NCBI GenBank assembly: GCA_946886125.1
Contig: CAMPHY010000002.1
Coordinates: 1 to 64,000 of the forward strand
Source: an uncultured Candidatus Saccharibacteria bacterium
GTDB lineage: Bacteria; Patescibacteria; Saccharimonadia; Saccharimonadales; UBA6022
Direction of reading: 5' to 3'
Length of the DNA: 64,000 bases
In this document: positions 52,302 through 62,983 of the stretch, piece after piece
Layout of the letters: the number at the start of each line of letters is the position of its first letter
Position numbering within the stretch: the first letter of the stretch is position 1
Notes under the pieces: model-generated
The model's input: only the letters and a program-made list of their open reading frames with translations
Told to the model about the DNA's origin: nothing
Databases searched by the model: none
Position numbers and translations under genes: made by a program

Positions 52302-52634
52302 ATGGCACAGCAAAATCTTTTCATCGGTAGCTTGGCTTACGCCACTAACGATGATGGTTTGAAGGCTCACTTTGAGCAAATCGGTGAAGTCGCTAGCGCC
52401 CGTGTTATTACTGATCGCGATAGCGGTCGTAGTAAGGGATTCGGATTCGTAGAATTCGTAGACGAAGCGAACAACCAAAAAGCCGTTGATCAACTTGATG
52501 GCAAAGACCTTGATGGTCGCACTATCAGCGTTGGCCTCGCTCGTCCAAAGGAAGATCGACCTCGTCGTGACTTCGGCGACAACGATCGTGGCGGCAACGG
52601 TGGCGGCGGTTCATTCCGTCAACGTAGCTGGTAA
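52302..52634 (+). CDS. RRM-domain RNA-binding protein
   Basis: 110 residues. RNP2 is LFIGSL and RNP1 is KGFGFVEF, the two aromatic RNA-binding motifs of a single RRM; a glycine/arginine-rich tail follows (RGGNGGGGSFRQRSW). Small RRM proteins of this type serve as RNA chaperones, often cold-induced, in cyanobacteria and others. The long structured leader supports post-transcriptional control. Terminator directly downstream. Confidence 0.92.
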   Translation: MAQQNLFIGSLAYATNDDGLKAHFEQIGEVASARVITDRDSGRSKGFGFVEFVDEANNQKAVDQLDGKDLDGRTISVGLARPKEDRPRRDFGDNDRGGNGGGGSFRQRSW

Positions 52635-52651
52635 TTTATTACCAACAACCA

Positions 52652-52683
52652 AAAAATACCTCGTCACATGGCGAGGTATTTTT
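52652..52683. terminator. terminator of the RRM gene
   Basis: 12-bp stem AAAAATACCTCG/CGAGGTATTTTT, followed by a T run. Confidence 0.85.
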
Positions 52684-52685
52684 GT

Positions 52686-53060
52686 TTAGTAAAAGAACGG
52701 TAGAGGTGAACGCACCCACTCCCAACCTAAATTAAAGAAATCATTGATAAGACCGTATCCGTTAAGTAGATAAATCGTTGTTACCACGACTAAACAAGTT
52801 AAAATCCAAAAAACCGCCTTAACGTGAAGCGGTTGGCGCTTCAACCAATACTGCCACCTCTCGTAACGCTCCTTTACCTGATGCAAGAGACGCTGCGCCC
52901 ACTCAAATTCTGTCGCTAATATAGCAAGTCCCGCAAGTACCGTTAGCCATCCAGGGCCTGGGTATGGGATTGTTAGTAAGCCGAAGAGAAGCACGACTCC
53001 ACCAACAACTCCAATAAGTATCCGTTTTAACTGACGCTTTGCACTTTGTATTCTCGACAT
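52686..53060 (-). CDS. PGPGW-motif membrane protein
   Basis: 124 residues. IPYPGPGWLTVLAGLAILATEFEWAQRLL is the signature block of the putative PGPGW transmembrane family (function unknown). Three membrane segments are predicted; the last is near residues 82-102. ATG upstream context is unremarkable. Convergent with the RRM gene. Confidence 0.82.
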   Translation of the reverse strand: MSRIQSAKRQLKRILIGVVGGVVLLFGLLTIPYPGPGWLTVLAGLAILATEFEWAQRLLHQVKERYERWQYWLKRQPLHVKAVFWILTCLVVVTTIYLLNGYGLINDFFNLGWEWVRSPLPFFY

Positions 53061-53169
53061 TCAAGATACCTTTCTGCAGTTACAACAAAATCCTGCCGTC
53101 TATTGGCTTCATTATAACACCCGCATTACATACTAGTCGTATGATATCAGTGCATGCAGCGTGATATGT

Positions 53170-56254
<3,085 letters not shown>

Positions 56255-56274
56255 TATATTCACTTCTCAACGGC

Positions 56275-57150
56275 TTAGAAAGTATCGGCGTTTTTTCGAA
56301 GCCGAGCAATCCGCTCCTCTAGCGGTGGATGACTACTAAATAATTTACTAAAAAATCCCGACTTTAATGGATTACTTAAAAACAAATTAGCTGATGCGCT
56401 ATGCTGGCGCTTCATAGGATGACCATATTGCTGCAATTTTTCAAGTGCACTTGCCATACCCTCAGAATCACGGGTAGTGAGCGCGCCAGTGGCGTCGGCG
56501 AGATATTCACGCTGACGGCTAACCGCCATCTGTACGACCGCTGCAACAATGGGTGCCAAAATAATAACGACGATACCAACGACATATACGATAGGGTGTA
56601 CGTTTCGATTATCACTACTACCAAAGAAAAACATATGTAAAATAATGTCAGACAGCACGCCAATTGCACTGACAAGTCCAAATGAAATCATACTTACTCG
56701 AATATCATAGTTCTGCACATGCCCCATTTCGTGAGCCATAACTGCCTCGAGCTCACGGTCATTCATAACGTCCATTAACCCAGTCGTCACGCCCACGATA
56801 GCGTGCTTCGGATTACGTCCAGTTGCAAATGCATTAGGCGCAGTATCATTAATTACATATACTTTTGGCGTTGGCATACCCAACGTAATAGCAAGGTTTT
56901 CAACAATCCGATACAGTCGCGGATTATCACGCTTTTCAATCTGCTTGGCACCGTTCATGGCAACAGCTAATTTACTTGCCATGAAATATTGAATCAATGC
57001 GTAAATTGCCGCTCCTGCAATGACAAACGGTGTAATCGATGTATTGCCGTAATAAAGACTTACAACGTACCCTATGGCGCCAATGATGCCAACAAACACC
57101 GCCATCACTAAGATGGTGTTGCGTTTGTTGGCAGCGATCGCTTTATACAT
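56275..57150 (-). CDS. htpX: M48-family zinc metalloprotease HtpX-like
   Basis: 291 residues. AVMAHEMGHVQNYD gives the HExxH zinc site, with the third ligand expected in the ...YLADATGAL... helix (EYLADA); two N-terminal and two central membrane segments are visible. HtpX cuts damaged membrane proteins. It follows lemA by 42 nt; the lemA-htpX pair is a common neighbourhood. Confidence 0.92.
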   Translation of the reverse strand: MYKAIAANKRNTILVMAVFVGIIGAIGYVVSLYYGNTSITPFVIAGAAIYALIQYFMASKLAVAMNGAKQIEKRDNPRLYRIVENLAITLGMPTPKVYVINDTAPNAFATGRNPKHAIVGVTTGLMDVMNDRELEAVMAHEMGHVQNYDIRVSMISFGLVSAIGVLSDIILHMFFFGSSDNRNVHPIVYVVGIVVIILAPIVAAVVQMAVSRQREYLADATGALTTRDSEGMASALEKLQQYGHPMKRQHSASANLFLSNPLKSGFFSKLFSSHPPLEERIARLRKNADTF

Positions 57151-57192
57151 ACTAAAATGTCTCTCTAAAAGTTATTTGTTACAGATAATCTA

Positions 57193-57762
57193 TTAAAACT
57201 GTACTTCAACTGGTTTTTCAGCTGTTTTTTGCTCAAGCTCATCGAGTTCAAAGAATTCACGCTCAGAAAAACCAAGCATCTTTGCAAACAAATTATTTGG
57301 AAAGACCTGGATTTTTGTATTTAAATCACGAATGCCACTGTTATAAAAACGGCGTGATGCTTGGATTTTATCTTCAGTATCAACTAATTCTTGCTGGAGT
57401 TCGACAAAGTTTTGGCTCGCCTTAAGATCTGGATAGGCCTCAGCTACAGCAAACAAGCTCTTAAGTGTAGACTCAAATTGGTTTTCCGCCGCAGCTGTCT
57501 CTTGTACACCTTGTGCGTTTAAGGCATTTGATCGTGCCTCTGTGACTGCGTTAAACACGCCACTTTCGTGTGCAGCATAGCCCTTAACAGTGTTAATAAG
57601 ATTTGGAATCAGATCCAAGCGTCGCTTTAGTTGAATTGTAATATCACTCCACGCTTCATCGACGCGCATGCGCAGCGTTACAAGTGAGTTGTACGTTACC
57701 CAAAGAAAAATACCGAATACGACGAGCAGTCCCAGTACGATCCATAGCCACAAAAATTCCAT
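57193..57762 (-). CDS. lemA: LemA family protein
   Basis: 189 residues: one N-terminal membrane segment and a long helical bundle with VDEAWSDITIQLKRRLDLIPNLINTVKGYA, RRFYNSGIRDLNTKIQVFPNNLFAKMLGF and ENQFES. Exact function unknown; linked to membrane quality control through the neighbouring HtpX protease. Confidence 0.92.
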   Translation of the reverse strand: MEFLWLWIVLGLLVVFGIFLWVTYNSLVTLRMRVDEAWSDITIQLKRRLDLIPNLINTVKGYAAHESGVFNAVTEARSNALNAQGVQETAAAENQFESTLKSLFAVAEAYPDLKASQNFVELQQELVDTEDKIQASRRFYNSGIRDLNTKIQVFPNNLFAKMLGFSEREFFELDELEQKTAEKPVEVQF

Positions 57763-57818
57763 TCTTTGTTTTCCCCTTTACTGTAGTTTATTGTGTCACA
57801 ATTATAACAGTTTGAAGC

Positions 57819-57848
57819 AAAAAATTCGACTCCCGAGGAGCCGAATTA
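57819..57848 (-). terminator. terminator of the tRNA-Cys/tRNA-Leu unit
   Basis: Stem ATTCGGCTCC/GAGTCGAAT (one mismatch or G-U) with a run of T on the minus strand. Confidence 0.75.
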
Positions 57849-57855
57849 ATCATCT

Positions 57856-57943
57856 TGGTGCGCAGAGCGGGACTTGAACCCGCACGACCGTAATGGCCAA
57901 GAGATTTTAAGTCTCTCGTGTCTACCAATTCCACCATCCGCGC
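57856..57943 (-). tRNA. tRNA-Leu (anticodon TAA)
   Basis: 88 nt with encoded CCA and a class II long variable arm. Acceptor GCGCGGA/TCTGCGC (with one non-Watson-Crick pair), anticodon loop CTTAAAA, canonical T-loop TTCAAGT. Its 3' trailer begins AAGATGATTA, the same 9-10 nt found after tRNA-Gln. Confidence 0.94.
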
Positions 57944-58016
57944 ATATATACATGATACACGATCCCTGTTTACGGCTATCTATCCGTAGCCACTATCAGT
58001 GTATACTATTATTTTT

Positions 58017-58090
58017 TGGAGGCACGTACGGGTAACGCTCCCGTCTTCCTGGTTTTGCAGACCAGTGCCTAACTTCTCGGCCAACGCGCC
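58017..58090 (-). tRNA. tRNA-Cys (anticodon GCA) with an aberrant T-loop
   Basis: 74 nt with encoded CCA and discriminator T as in other tRNA-Cys. Acceptor GGCGCGT/ACGTGCC, anticodon loop CTGCAAA, five-pair T-stem ACGGG/CCCGT. The T-loop is AGCGTTA instead of TTCRANY, and the D-loop carries A18-G19 instead of G18-G19. All four stems pair well, so it is not an obvious pseudogene. TATAAT lies just upstream. Confidence 0.88.
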
Positions 58091-58131
58091 ATCTCGAATC
58101 ATTATACCAGAAACTATCCTGAGTGCACCTC

Positions 58132-58160
58132 TTGCAAATACGGGGGCGATTGCTTATAAT
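58132..58160 (+). promoter_or_regulatory. promoter of the tRNA-Gly/tRNA-Phe unit
   Basis: TTGCAA, 17-nt spacer, TATAAT; the tRNA begins 12 nt after. Confidence 0.85.
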
Positions 58161-58171
58161 CCTTAGAGCAT

Positions 58172-58247
58172 GCGGGTGTAGCTCAGTTGTTAGAGCGCTT
58201 CCTTGCCAAGGAAGAGGTCGAGAGTTAGAGTCTCTTCACCCGCACCA
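58172..58247 (+). tRNA. tRNA-Gly (anticodon GCC) with a T19-A56 swap
   Basis: 76 nt with encoded CCA. Acceptor GCGGGTG/CACCCGC, anticodon loop TTGCCAA, T-stem GAGAG/CTCTT with one G-U. The D-loop is AGTTGTTA (G18, then T19 instead of G19) and the T-loop TTAGAGT (A56 instead of C56), so the universal G19-C56 contact becomes U19-A56. Confidence 0.93.
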
Positions 58248-58266
58248 AATTGCGCATTTACAATTC

Positions 58267-58342
58267 GGCTCTTTAGCTCAGTTGGTAGAGCAGAGGCCTG
58301 AAGAGCCTTGTGTCCCCAGTTCAAGTCTGGGAGGAGCCACCA
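58267..58342 (+). tRNA. tRNA-Phe (anticodon GAA)
   Basis: 76 nt with encoded CCA. Acceptor GGCTCTT/AGGAGCC, anticodon loop CTGAAGA, T-loop TTCAAGT, G18G19 present. A normal tRNA in the same unit as the unusual tRNA-Gly, with 19 nt between them. Confidence 0.95.
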
Positions 58343-58380
58343 AAGAAAAACACCGATCAATGAATCGGTGTTTTTCTTTT
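58343..58380. terminator. terminator after tRNA-Phe
   Basis: Stem AAAAACACCGAT/ATCGGTGTTTTT with long A and T flanks; also ends the convergent pilin-like gene. Confidence 0.85.
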
Positions 58381-58382
58381 TA

Positions 58383-58835
58383 CTAGCATCTATGCATAGG
58401 TAGGACGATATTCGTAACACCATCATGCGCTGGCGATATGCGCAAACTATCCTGTCTACACAAGTTAGTTGCGATCTCACCTTCATTCTCATCAATATAG
58501 TACGGGCTCCCCCATGGATCACCGCGCTTAAGTTCCGACAAATCAACTCCAGAGGCAACAGATATTTTATCTATAGCCGCATCAGTACGCACTTTATTTC
58601 CGCAAGTACACCCATAACCAGTAATCTGATAAAGAGTCTGATTGGTGCGAACACGGGCAATTTTAATGGCATCGGCAATTTCACTCAGCTCTTCATTAGC
58701 TCGCGCAACTTTGGCATTTTCCTGAATGCCGTTATAAGCGACGATTGTAATCGCCGCTAAAATGCCGATTACAGCAATAACCACCACTAGCTCAACTATG
58801 GTGAAACCCTTAGATGTTATGTTTGCTTTTCGCAT
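58383..58835 (-). CDS. GspG-like pseudopilin
   Basis: 150 residues: leader MRKANITSKG then FTIVELVVVIAVIGILAAITIV, a helical stalk (IADAIKIARVRTNQTLYQI) and a C-terminal GDPWGSPYYID segment like the calcium loop of GspG/PulG major pseudopilins. Three to four cysteines (CTCG, LCRQ, HRC). TATAAA lies 7 nt before the ATG. Confidence 0.86.
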   Translation of the reverse strand: MRKANITSKGFTIVELVVVIAVIGILAAITIVAYNGIQENAKVARANEELSEIADAIKIARVRTNQTLYQITGYGCTCGNKVRTDAAIDKISVASGVDLSELKRGDPWGSPYYIDENEGEIATNLCRQDSLRISPAHDGVTNIVLPMHRC

Positions 58836-58842
58836 TATCTTA

Positions 58843-58848
58843 TTTATA
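58843..58848 (-). promoter_or_regulatory. -10 box of GspG-like gene (leaderless start)
   Basis: TATAAA on the minus strand, 7 nt before the ATG. Confidence 0.45.
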
Positions 58849-58899
58849 GCACTTTTCTCCTTTAAAGCACAAGCAGTACAGTTTCGCTTGATATGACGC

Positions 58900-58905
58900 T
58901 ATAAT
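58900..58905 (+). promoter_or_regulatory. -10 box of rarA (leaderless start)
   Basis: TATAAT, 6 nt before the rarA ATG. Confidence 0.65.
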
Positions 58906-58911
58906 AAAAAT

Positions 58912-60084
58912 ATGGAACGAACACCACTCGCAGAACGTATGCGCCCCACGACACTTGATGATGTTATTGGTCAAACGCATTTACTTGGCGACGGCGAAAT
59001 CTTAAAACAAATCGTAAAAAACAAAGAGCCAGTCAGCTTAATACTTTGGGGTCCACCGGGGAGCGGCAAAACAACACTTGCACGTATTATTGCCCACGAA
59101 ACAAATGCAGAATTCGTTGAGCTATCCGCAGTAACAAGTGGAAAGAAAGATGTAGAAAAAGTTGTCGAACACGCTCGCCAAAACTGGAATCTACAACTAC
59201 GAACGCTTTTATTTGTTGACGAAATTCATCGCTTCAATAAAGCACAGCAGGATGCATTTTTGCCTCACGTCGAATCGGGGCTCATTACTCTTATCGGTGC
59301 CACGACAGAAAATCCTAGCTTTGAGATAATTACTCCGCTACTTTCTCGCAGTCGTGTTCTTGTTCTCGAGCCCCTCCATAAGAATGAGATCATCACCATT
59401 CTAAAGCGTGCTTTGAAAGATGAAAAAAAATTAAAAAGCGTAACTCCCAAAGCACTCGACTACCTAGCTGAGCTGTCAGGTGGAGATGCTCGTGTTGCAC
59501 TCGGTAACCTGGAATTATCTCTTTCACTTGGTAAAAAAGTGACACCGGAAATTGTAAAAGTTGCCGCTCAAAAGCGCGTGCCTGGATATGATAAAAAAGG
59601 CGACATGCACTATAATGTCATTTCTGCGTTCATCAAGAGTATGCGCGGCAGCAATGTCGACGCGACACTCTATTACCTTGCTCGAATGTTAGACGCTGGT
59701 GAAGACCCAAAGTTTATCGCTCGCCGTATGCTCATATTTGCCTCTGAGGATATTGGCCTAGCTGGTAATGGCGCATTAGGATTAGCGCTGACTGCGTTTC
59801 AGGCGGTTGAACGAGTCGGCATGCCTGAAAGTAACTATATCTTGTATCACGTCGCAACAGCCCTTGCTAAAAGCGAAAAGTCTCGACGCACCACCGATGC
59901 GATGATACGTGCTCAACAACTCGCTAAACAATACGCCGATGCTCCAGTACCACTTCACTTACGCAATGCCCCCACAAAGCTTATGCAAGATCTTGGCTAC
60001 AGTAAAGACTATAAATGGCAAGCTGATTTTAAACACCAAAAAGGCTTTCTACCCGACGAACTCAATGATGTCACTATTTTTTAA
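58912..60084 (+). CDS. rarA: replication-associated recombination protein RarA (MgsA)
   Basis: 390 residues. Clamp-loader-like AAA+ ATPase: [15 protein letters not shown], Walker [13 protein letters not shown], Walker [18 protein letters not shown], sensor 1 GATTENPSF and the C-terminal tetramerisation block ([21 protein letters not shown]...). Acts at stalled forks. The last codons overlap the end of the convergent glycosyltransferase gene by 11 nt. Confidence 0.95.
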   Translation: MERTPLAERMRPTTLDDVIGQTHLLGDGEILKQIVKNKEPVSLILWGPPGSGKTTLARIIAHETNAEFVELSAVTSGKKDVEKVVEHARQNWNLQLRTLLFVDEIHRFNKAQQDAFLPHVESGLITLIGATTENPSFEIITPLLSRSRVLVLEPLHKNEIITILKRALKDEKKLKSVTPKALDYLAELSGGDARVALGNLELSLSLGKKVTPEIVKVAAQKRVPGYDKKGDMHYNVISAFIKSMRGSNVDATLYYLARMLDAGEDPKFIARRMLIFASEDIGLAGNGALGLALTAFQAVERVGMPESNYILYHVATALAKSEKSRRTTDAMIRAQQLAKQYADAPVPLHLRNAPTKLMQDLGYSKDYKWQADFKHQKGFLPDELNDVTIF

Positions 60085-61258
60085 GTCGTGGTAGTGAACG
60101 TTTTACTTTGTAAATATTTTTAATAAAATTACCCTTACTGACAACTGACGGCGTAGGCGTAATCGCGAGTAATTCACAAAATGCTTGCTCGTATTGATCA
60201 ATCATACGCTCGTAAGAGAAGGCCTTTATTACTCGTTCGCGACAATCCCTTCGTTTAATTTGATCAATTTTTTGGACAGCTTCAATCATCTCACCTACAC
60301 TCTGTACGACAAAACCACTTTTACCATCTTCAATAATTTCCGGCGCAGCTCCTCTATGTAAAGAAATCACAGGCGTACCGCAGGCCATCGCTTCAACCGT
60401 TGTTAATCCGAATGGCTCTTCCCACTGCACAGGAGTCAACAACGCTTTTGCTTTTTGGTAATATGTCGTTAGCTGATCCTGATCCATACGACCCAAATAA
60501 AGAATATTTTCATTTAATTCAGGCTTAATGTGTTGATCGAAGTAATCTTGACTACCGTGATTAACAGGACCAATTATTAATAGTCGATGTCCTGATTCAT
60601 TTGCAACCTGTATCGCCTCCTTCACGCCTTTTTCGGGTGTAATGCGGCCTGCAAACAACAAATAGTCTTCATGTTCTTCAGAGAAATTAAATAAATCGAC
60701 ATCAGTACCGTTGTATACAGTTGCTAAATATGGCAAATCTGGTGCATCACGTCGTTGGTTGTTCGAAATAGAAATAAAGTGTTGATTTGAGCTTGAAAAT
60801 AACTCGTATAGTTCTTTATACCAGGGGTAAATAGGATCGTGGATAGTATATACGGTTTTTACATTTGGATGCTCAGTCGCAGTAGATAGCGCAGATTCAG
60901 GATGGTGGAAATACAATAAATCAAATTCACCAGCCGCAGCTCGTTTGTACATCTCATTTGCCATATAACTGTCCCAGAGCCAGGGTTGGCCATGGGCAAG
61001 CACGTCAGTATTATTAAGTAAATCTTCAAATTCTGACTGATTATGTACAAGAGGTCGGAGATTCATTGTCTCAACGGTAACATTTTGACCATACACCTCA
61101 GTACCAAGCGGAGAAAAAAGAGTTACCTGATGACCGCGAGCGCCAAGTCCCTTTGCAATCGCAATAGCTAAGTCAATTGGGGCGTAGATCATATCGCTAG
61201 GTCGCGGCATTGGAATAAATGAGCGCACCATAATAGCAATTTTCATTGGTTTATTCAT
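60074..61258 (-). CDS. GT4-family glycosyltransferase
   Basis: 394 residues, GT-B fold. N-terminal acceptor domain (IAKGLGARGHQVTLFSP), GRITPEKGVKEA at the hinge to the nucleotide-sugar domain, and EEPFGLTTVEAMACGTPVI, the E-x7-E donor motif. Transfers a sugar from a nucleotide donor to an unknown acceptor. It lies just downstream of the trehalase gene, 50 nt apart, so a carbohydrate or surface-polymer role is plausible. Confidence 0.9.
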   Translation of the reverse strand: MNKPMKIAIMVRSFIPMPRPSDMIYAPIDLAIAIAKGLGARGHQVTLFSPLGTEVYGQNVTVETMNLRPLVHNQSEFEDLLNNTDVLAHGQPWLWDSYMANEMYKRAAAGEFDLLYFHHPESALSTATEHPNVKTVYTIHDPIYPWYKELYELFSSSNQHFISISNNQRRDAPDLPYLATVYNGTDVDLFNFSEEHEDYLLFAGRITPEKGVKEAIQVANESGHRLLIIGPVNHGSQDYFDQHIKPELNENILYLGRMDQDQLTTYYQKAKALLTPVQWEEPFGLTTVEAMACGTPVISLHRGAAPEIIEDGKSGFVVQSVGEMIEAVQKIDQIKRRDCRERVIKAFSYERMIDQYEQAFCELLAITPTPSVVSKGNFIKNIYKVKRSLPRLKK

Positions 61259-61308
61259 AAACTACATACTATTTTATCACGTTTTGCTGATAATTGTTGT
61301 ATTTTATG

Positions 61309-62877
61309 CTAGTCTTCGGCAAGTAACGCAGCGAGGACGCCGTTTGTCCAACCAAAGCCGTCCTGTAATTGGTACTCACCACCCTTACCTAGCTCACCAC
61401 TTCCAACCACATTATACTTTTCAAACATCTTTCCTTCGCGCTTAAACATCATGACGTTTGTCTCTACCCATCGATGTTTGATTTGATTAGCTAAATGGTT
61501 ATAGCCGTAGTGACGCAGCCCTTCAATTGCAACCCATTGAAGAGGTGCCCATCCGTTAGGCGAATCCCACTGCTGACCATTTTCTTCCAGTGTCGTGACA
61601 AGCCCACCTTCTTTTAAAAAGTGGGTTTCAATTTTATGAGCAACTGCTGCAGCTTGCTTAGTACTTGCAATGCCAGCATAGAGCGGAAAGACTGCGGCAA
61701 GAGTAAGATGCGCCGTCTGTTGACCTTTATGAAAATTATAATCCTCGTAAAAGCCACTTTCCTCGTTCCAGCAATATTCGTTAATTGCTCGGGCTCGCCG
61801 CTCGGCTAAACTATGAAATTTACGAGCAAGCAATGGCTGCTTCAGGAAACGGTATGCTTCTGCAATCGTCATCTCAAGTTGATACAATAAGCTATTTAAG
61901 TCAACTGGTACAATATCGGCGGTATGGACCGTACGAATATCTTGTGGATCTTCGAACCAGCGAGAACTAAAATCCCATCCAGACTCTGCAGCCGCTCGCA
62001 AATGCAAATACAGGCGATCAGCCCTGCGACCTGGCGCTCCAGCAGCGGTTTCAGTGTCTTCATGAAGAGATTCTGGACGTGGAGTGGTCTTATTGTCATA
62101 GTAACGGTTAAGCAGTGTCCCATTTGGCATTTCTGCAACGCGTCGATACGCCTTATGCTCCTGTTTACTAAGAGACTTACGCCCCTTCATCCAAAAACGA
62201 TATTCCATGAGCATATACGGCAAATATTCTGCTAATACATGCCGACCTTTATGGCGGGCCAAGAGTTTTACCATGTGCGCAAAAAAGGGCGGCTGAGAAC
62301 GACTTAAAAAATACGTGCGATTAGCAGTCGGAATGAAGCCAAATTTTCGAATCATATAGGCATAATTCTTAATCATATTTTCAATCATTGACCATTTACC
62401 ATCAGCTGCGAGCCCCAGCATAATAAAATAGCTATCCCAGTAGAACTGCTCGGAAAAGCGACCACCCGGTACGATATAGGAGTACGGTAGCGTAACAAGT
62501 GAACCCCGATCACGCCTATTGCGTCGTTCTAAAACATCCCAAAGTTCAGTAATGTGCTCGCGCGGTGTCATTGTTAAGTCTGTGACGTAATCGGTTTTTT
62601 GTGGACTAAACTGGTAAAAGTGCCGTGTAACAAAATCCCGAAGGTCAAAGTGCGGATCATGTTTTTGGAGATTATATTCCTGTTGAATTTGCTTTACACG
62701 GCCACGCGGCACAAGATCAACAAACATTTTTCCATCGGCATAAATGCGTTGTTTTTGCACCTGAGCAAATAATTCACCCAGCGCCTCGTCCGGACTCTTG
62801 CGAGTACGAAGCAGAGTGCCCGTCGTAGTTACGAGTGCTGACTTTATTTTATCGTCTTTTGGTATTCGCAGATTCAT
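61309..62877 (-). CDS. trehalase (GH37)
   Basis: 522 residues from the ATG at 62877. Both GH37 signatures are present: PGGRFSEQFYWDSYF near residue 150 and QQWDSPNGWAPLQW near residue 445; the catalytic Asp/Glu (WDF region and E near the C-terminus) fit. No signal peptide, so it is a cytoplasmic enzyme splitting trehalose to two glucoses. A longer frame to 62937 is rejected: TATACT sits 7 nt before the chosen ATG. Trehalose handling is notable in a small host-dependent genome. Confidence 0.92.
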   Translation of the reverse strand: MNLRIPKDDKIKSALVTTTGTLLRTRKSPDEALGELFAQVQKQRIYADGKMFVDLVPRGRVKQIQQEYNLQKHDPHFDLRDFVTRHFYQFSPQKTDYVTDLTMTPREHITELWDVLERRNRRDRGSLVTLPYSYIVPGGRFSEQFYWDSYFIMLGLAADGKWSMIENMIKNYAYMIRKFGFIPTANRTYFLSRSQPPFFAHMVKLLARHKGRHVLAEYLPYMLMEYRFWMKGRKSLSKQEHKAYRRVAEMPNGTLLNRYYDNKTTPRPESLHEDTETAAGAPGRRADRLYLHLRAAAESGWDFSSRWFEDPQDIRTVHTADIVPVDLNSLLYQLEMTIAEAYRFLKQPLLARKFHSLAERRARAINEYCWNEESGFYEDYNFHKGQQTAHLTLAAVFPLYAGIASTKQAAAVAHKIETHFLKEGGLVTTLEENGQQWDSPNGWAPLQWVAIEGLRHYGYNHLANQIKHRWVETNVMMFKREGKMFEKYNVVGSGELGKGGEYQLQDGFGWTNGVLAALLAED

Positions 62878-62884
62878 TATATCT

Positions 62885-62890
62885 AGTATA
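62885..62890 (-). promoter_or_regulatory. -10 box of trehalase gene (leaderless start)
   Basis: TATACT on the minus strand, 7 nt before the ATG; decides the start. Confidence 0.6.
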
Positions 62891-62926
62891 GAGGTTACGC
62901 CTGTTGCCCGCAATGATGTTTCTACA

Positions 62927-62967
62927 GAAAAAAACACTCTGCCTTATGACGTACAGAGTGTTTTTTA
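62927..62967. terminator. terminator of typA
   Basis: Stem AAAAAACACTCTG/CAGAGTGTTTTTT with a 12-nt loop, downstream of typA on the minus strand. Confidence 0.85.
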
Positions 62968-62983
62968 AGATTCAGTCTTGCGA

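Noticed and set aside
57193..58090. tRNA-Cys as a pseudogene
   Set aside because: All stems, the CCA end, anticodon and upstream TATAAT are intact, and the changed T-loop positions appear paired (A54-T58).
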